Shown here: one piece after another, positions 34,001-37,000 of the stretch
Numbering within the stretch: position 1 is the first letter of the stretch
How the letters are laid out: each line of letters starts with the position of its first letter
Assembly: GCA_017553325.1 (NCBI GenBank)
Contig: JAFZMH010000009.1
Coordinates: forward strand, 62,001 to 126,000
Source of the DNA: Clostridia bacterium
Lineage (GTDB): Bacteria > Bacillota > Clostridia > Christensenellales > CAG-917
Reading direction: 5' to 3'
DNA: 64,000 nucleotides
Notes under the pieces: model-generated
What the model saw: the letters and a program-made list of their open reading frames with translations, nothing else
Told to the model about the DNA's origin: nothing
Database searches by the model: none
Translations under genes and position numbers: made by a program

Positions 34001-37000
34001 TCAACTATGCGTTGCATCCGGGAGATTACTTCAAGATCGGCGAGTGGGGCGACGCGGTCAACGGCACAGCGGTTAAGGTGACCGTCGAAGGTGGCGGCGA
34101 GTATATCGCATACCTCAGAAAAGTGACGATCAACACCAACACCATGGAGGTCAAGGGCTTAATCGGCAACAAGTGGGTCGATATCCCGGTCAGAATGCCG
34201 AACTACACTCCGACCATCGTGTTGGGCAACAACGGCGTGTCAACGGTCAGAGTCAAGACCGGTATCGGCGAAATCAGCGCGACGGCTATGGTATTCCAGT
34301 TCGACGCGCACTATGAATGGAAGTTGCCATCCACGGTCTTGATGGGTACGGAGAGCGGTCCTGCGGGCGGAGTCGTTCAAGACATCTACTGGCTCGACGA
34401 CAGCGCTCCGACAAAGGACGAACTCGTAAGCGACGGCGACGATCAATACATCGTGAGATACTATCGCTTCCACGACGGCGTAGAATTCAGCGAGGAATAT
34501 CCCGCAAAGATCTACATCGTCAATATGGAATTGCAGGAAGGCGACGAGGTGACCATCAATTATGAGGGCGGAGTCAAACCCGATTACACCCCGTTCGCGG
34601 AATTCGTGTTCCCGACAACCGCGACGATTACTCCGGCAGAAGGCGCAGCCAGCCCGTCGGTGACGGTCACGTGGAGCGCAGGTTTGCCGACAGATGAAGA
34701 AATCAGCCAAGGCTCATTCAAGAGATACGCATACGTCGGCGTCGACATCACCACGCTTGAAGTCACGTTCAACGTGTCCAAGAAATTTGAATTCAGACCG
34801 GAAGAGGGATTCGTCACGGAAACCGTCGACGAAGTGAAGGTCGTTTCCTTCGAACTCGGCGATGAAGCAAGCGCCTACAACGGTTTGCCGAGAAACGGTA
34901 AGATCGTCATCGGCGAAAACGAAGGCGCAACCGAAGTCGACGTCGAATACTACTGGAATCTCGAATACTCGCTTGATGAAGGTTATAACGGCGAGGCTGA
35001 ACTCATAGTCAAGAACGAGCACTTCGCAGTGTCCGTTCCGGTTCAACTCCACATCGTGGCAAGCACGAGCGCAGTCAGCTTCAAGACGCTCGGCGAAGAT
35101 TACGTCAGATTGGCAACGAACGAAGACTACGATGGCAACAAGTACTTGAGAAAGGACTACAAGATCGTCGAAGGCGTCCTCATTGAGTTGACAGGCGACG
35201 ATATCGGCACGTATTTGGGCAAGAGATATACTAAACTCAGCGAAGTCGAATACGAGCTGAGCGCAGACGGCAACTACAAGAAGGAAGGCAACAACTACGT
35301 GTTGATGACCGAAGCCGAAATCGGCTACATCGGCAACAGAGCCGTCAAGTACGTGCTGAATGAACAAGGCAACTACAAGAAGGTCGAAAAGAACTTGCTC
35401 GTCATCGACCCGTACGGCATAGAAGGCACGCTCTTCGCGTCAGGCGCAAAGGCGACAGTCCTCACTGCAAACGGAAACGAAGTCGAGGTTACAGGCTACT
35501 ACACGTTGCCGAAAGACTTCTACTCAGGAGCAAGCAAGTACTTTGGCAAGACCTTGACTCTCGAAGTCAGCCTGGTGCGCAACGGCGGCAAGGACGATAC
35601 CGTCACCGAGAAACTCTCGGTTGACGTGTACGTGCTTGACAGAACCGTGAAGTACGTCAAAGATACGGAATACCGCGCACTCTCAATCGACCCGTTCTAC
35701 GTCAACAACATCGACGGTCTCACAAAAGAATTGACGATTGCGACGTTCAAGGATAAGGTCGGCGTCGTGGCACTCGACGGACAAGGCAACAAGGTCTATG
35801 CGACGACGACAGAGTTTGCCGTGACGATTGATTGGAGCGGAGTTGCAAAACTCATCTCCGAATACAAGAGCGACTTCACGTTTGTGACGAACGCTACGAC
35901 GACTTACGTCGACGAAGCGGGCGAGACGATCAACGTCGTACAAAAAGTCGCGGTCCCGATCACTATCTTGAACCGTATCATAGTTGACGCAGACTTCGAT
36001 CCTGAAGATGAGGTCGACGAGAACGGCGACAAGGTCTACGAATTCTTGTACACCGACGACAGCAAGACCGCAACTATCACCGATACGTATCGCAGCTTGA
36101 ACGATGGTGAAGGCAACTATTTCCAGATCGTGTTTGCGAGAACCGGCGGTAGCTTCCCGAGACAATTCATCTTCGAGAATCAGTTCGCATACAAGGGAGT
36201 CGCAAGCTTGCCGCAACGCACGAAGTTCACGTTTGAAGACGGCGTCTCCAACTACTACAGATTGACGTATGAGAACGTTCCTGATCCTGACCCGATCAAG
36301 TTGTCCGCAGGCTCTACTACGAGACGTAACGTCAAGGTCAACATCTGGAGCGGCAACCCGAACGTCGATCCGACAGGCGACGGCACTGACGGCAGATTCA
36401 AGATTATGACCATCGGCGTCGAACTCGTCGTTCGCCCGGTGGCTACAACCATCAACAACACCGACATCGCCTACATCGATTTGTCTGCGGGCGACTACGC
36501 CAACAACTTCGACGCATATCCGACTGGCGCGTCAAGAGCGAACTCCGTGTACGGAGCAGAGCTCCCGTCAAGCGTCACCTACTACGTCGGCGGTATGTTC
36601 TTGAAGCGCGCAACGTGGACGACGCAGGGCGAACCGGGCGACACCGTCAACGTCGAGTGGACGAGACTCCACAGCATCTACAGAGTGTACGAAGACGCGT
36701 TGGGCAACGAAGTCACCTACGATTACAGCGACGTCACGAGAACGTACTCCAAGCATACGGAGGCAGGTCAAGGCGATTACATCTACATCTACGTGACCAC
36801 GCATACGTTGAATGCGAAGTGGGACGTCAGCGGCTTGTCTTACACCTACACGGGCGGCGTATCCTACGCAAAGGCAACGCTTGAATCCGAAGCAAGATAC
36901 GTCTTGATTGAGGAAGGCGAAGTGGTTGCGGAGAGCGACAGATACAACGAGAACGGCACGCAGAACAATAACGGCTTGTACAGAAAGCAAGTTATCGGCT

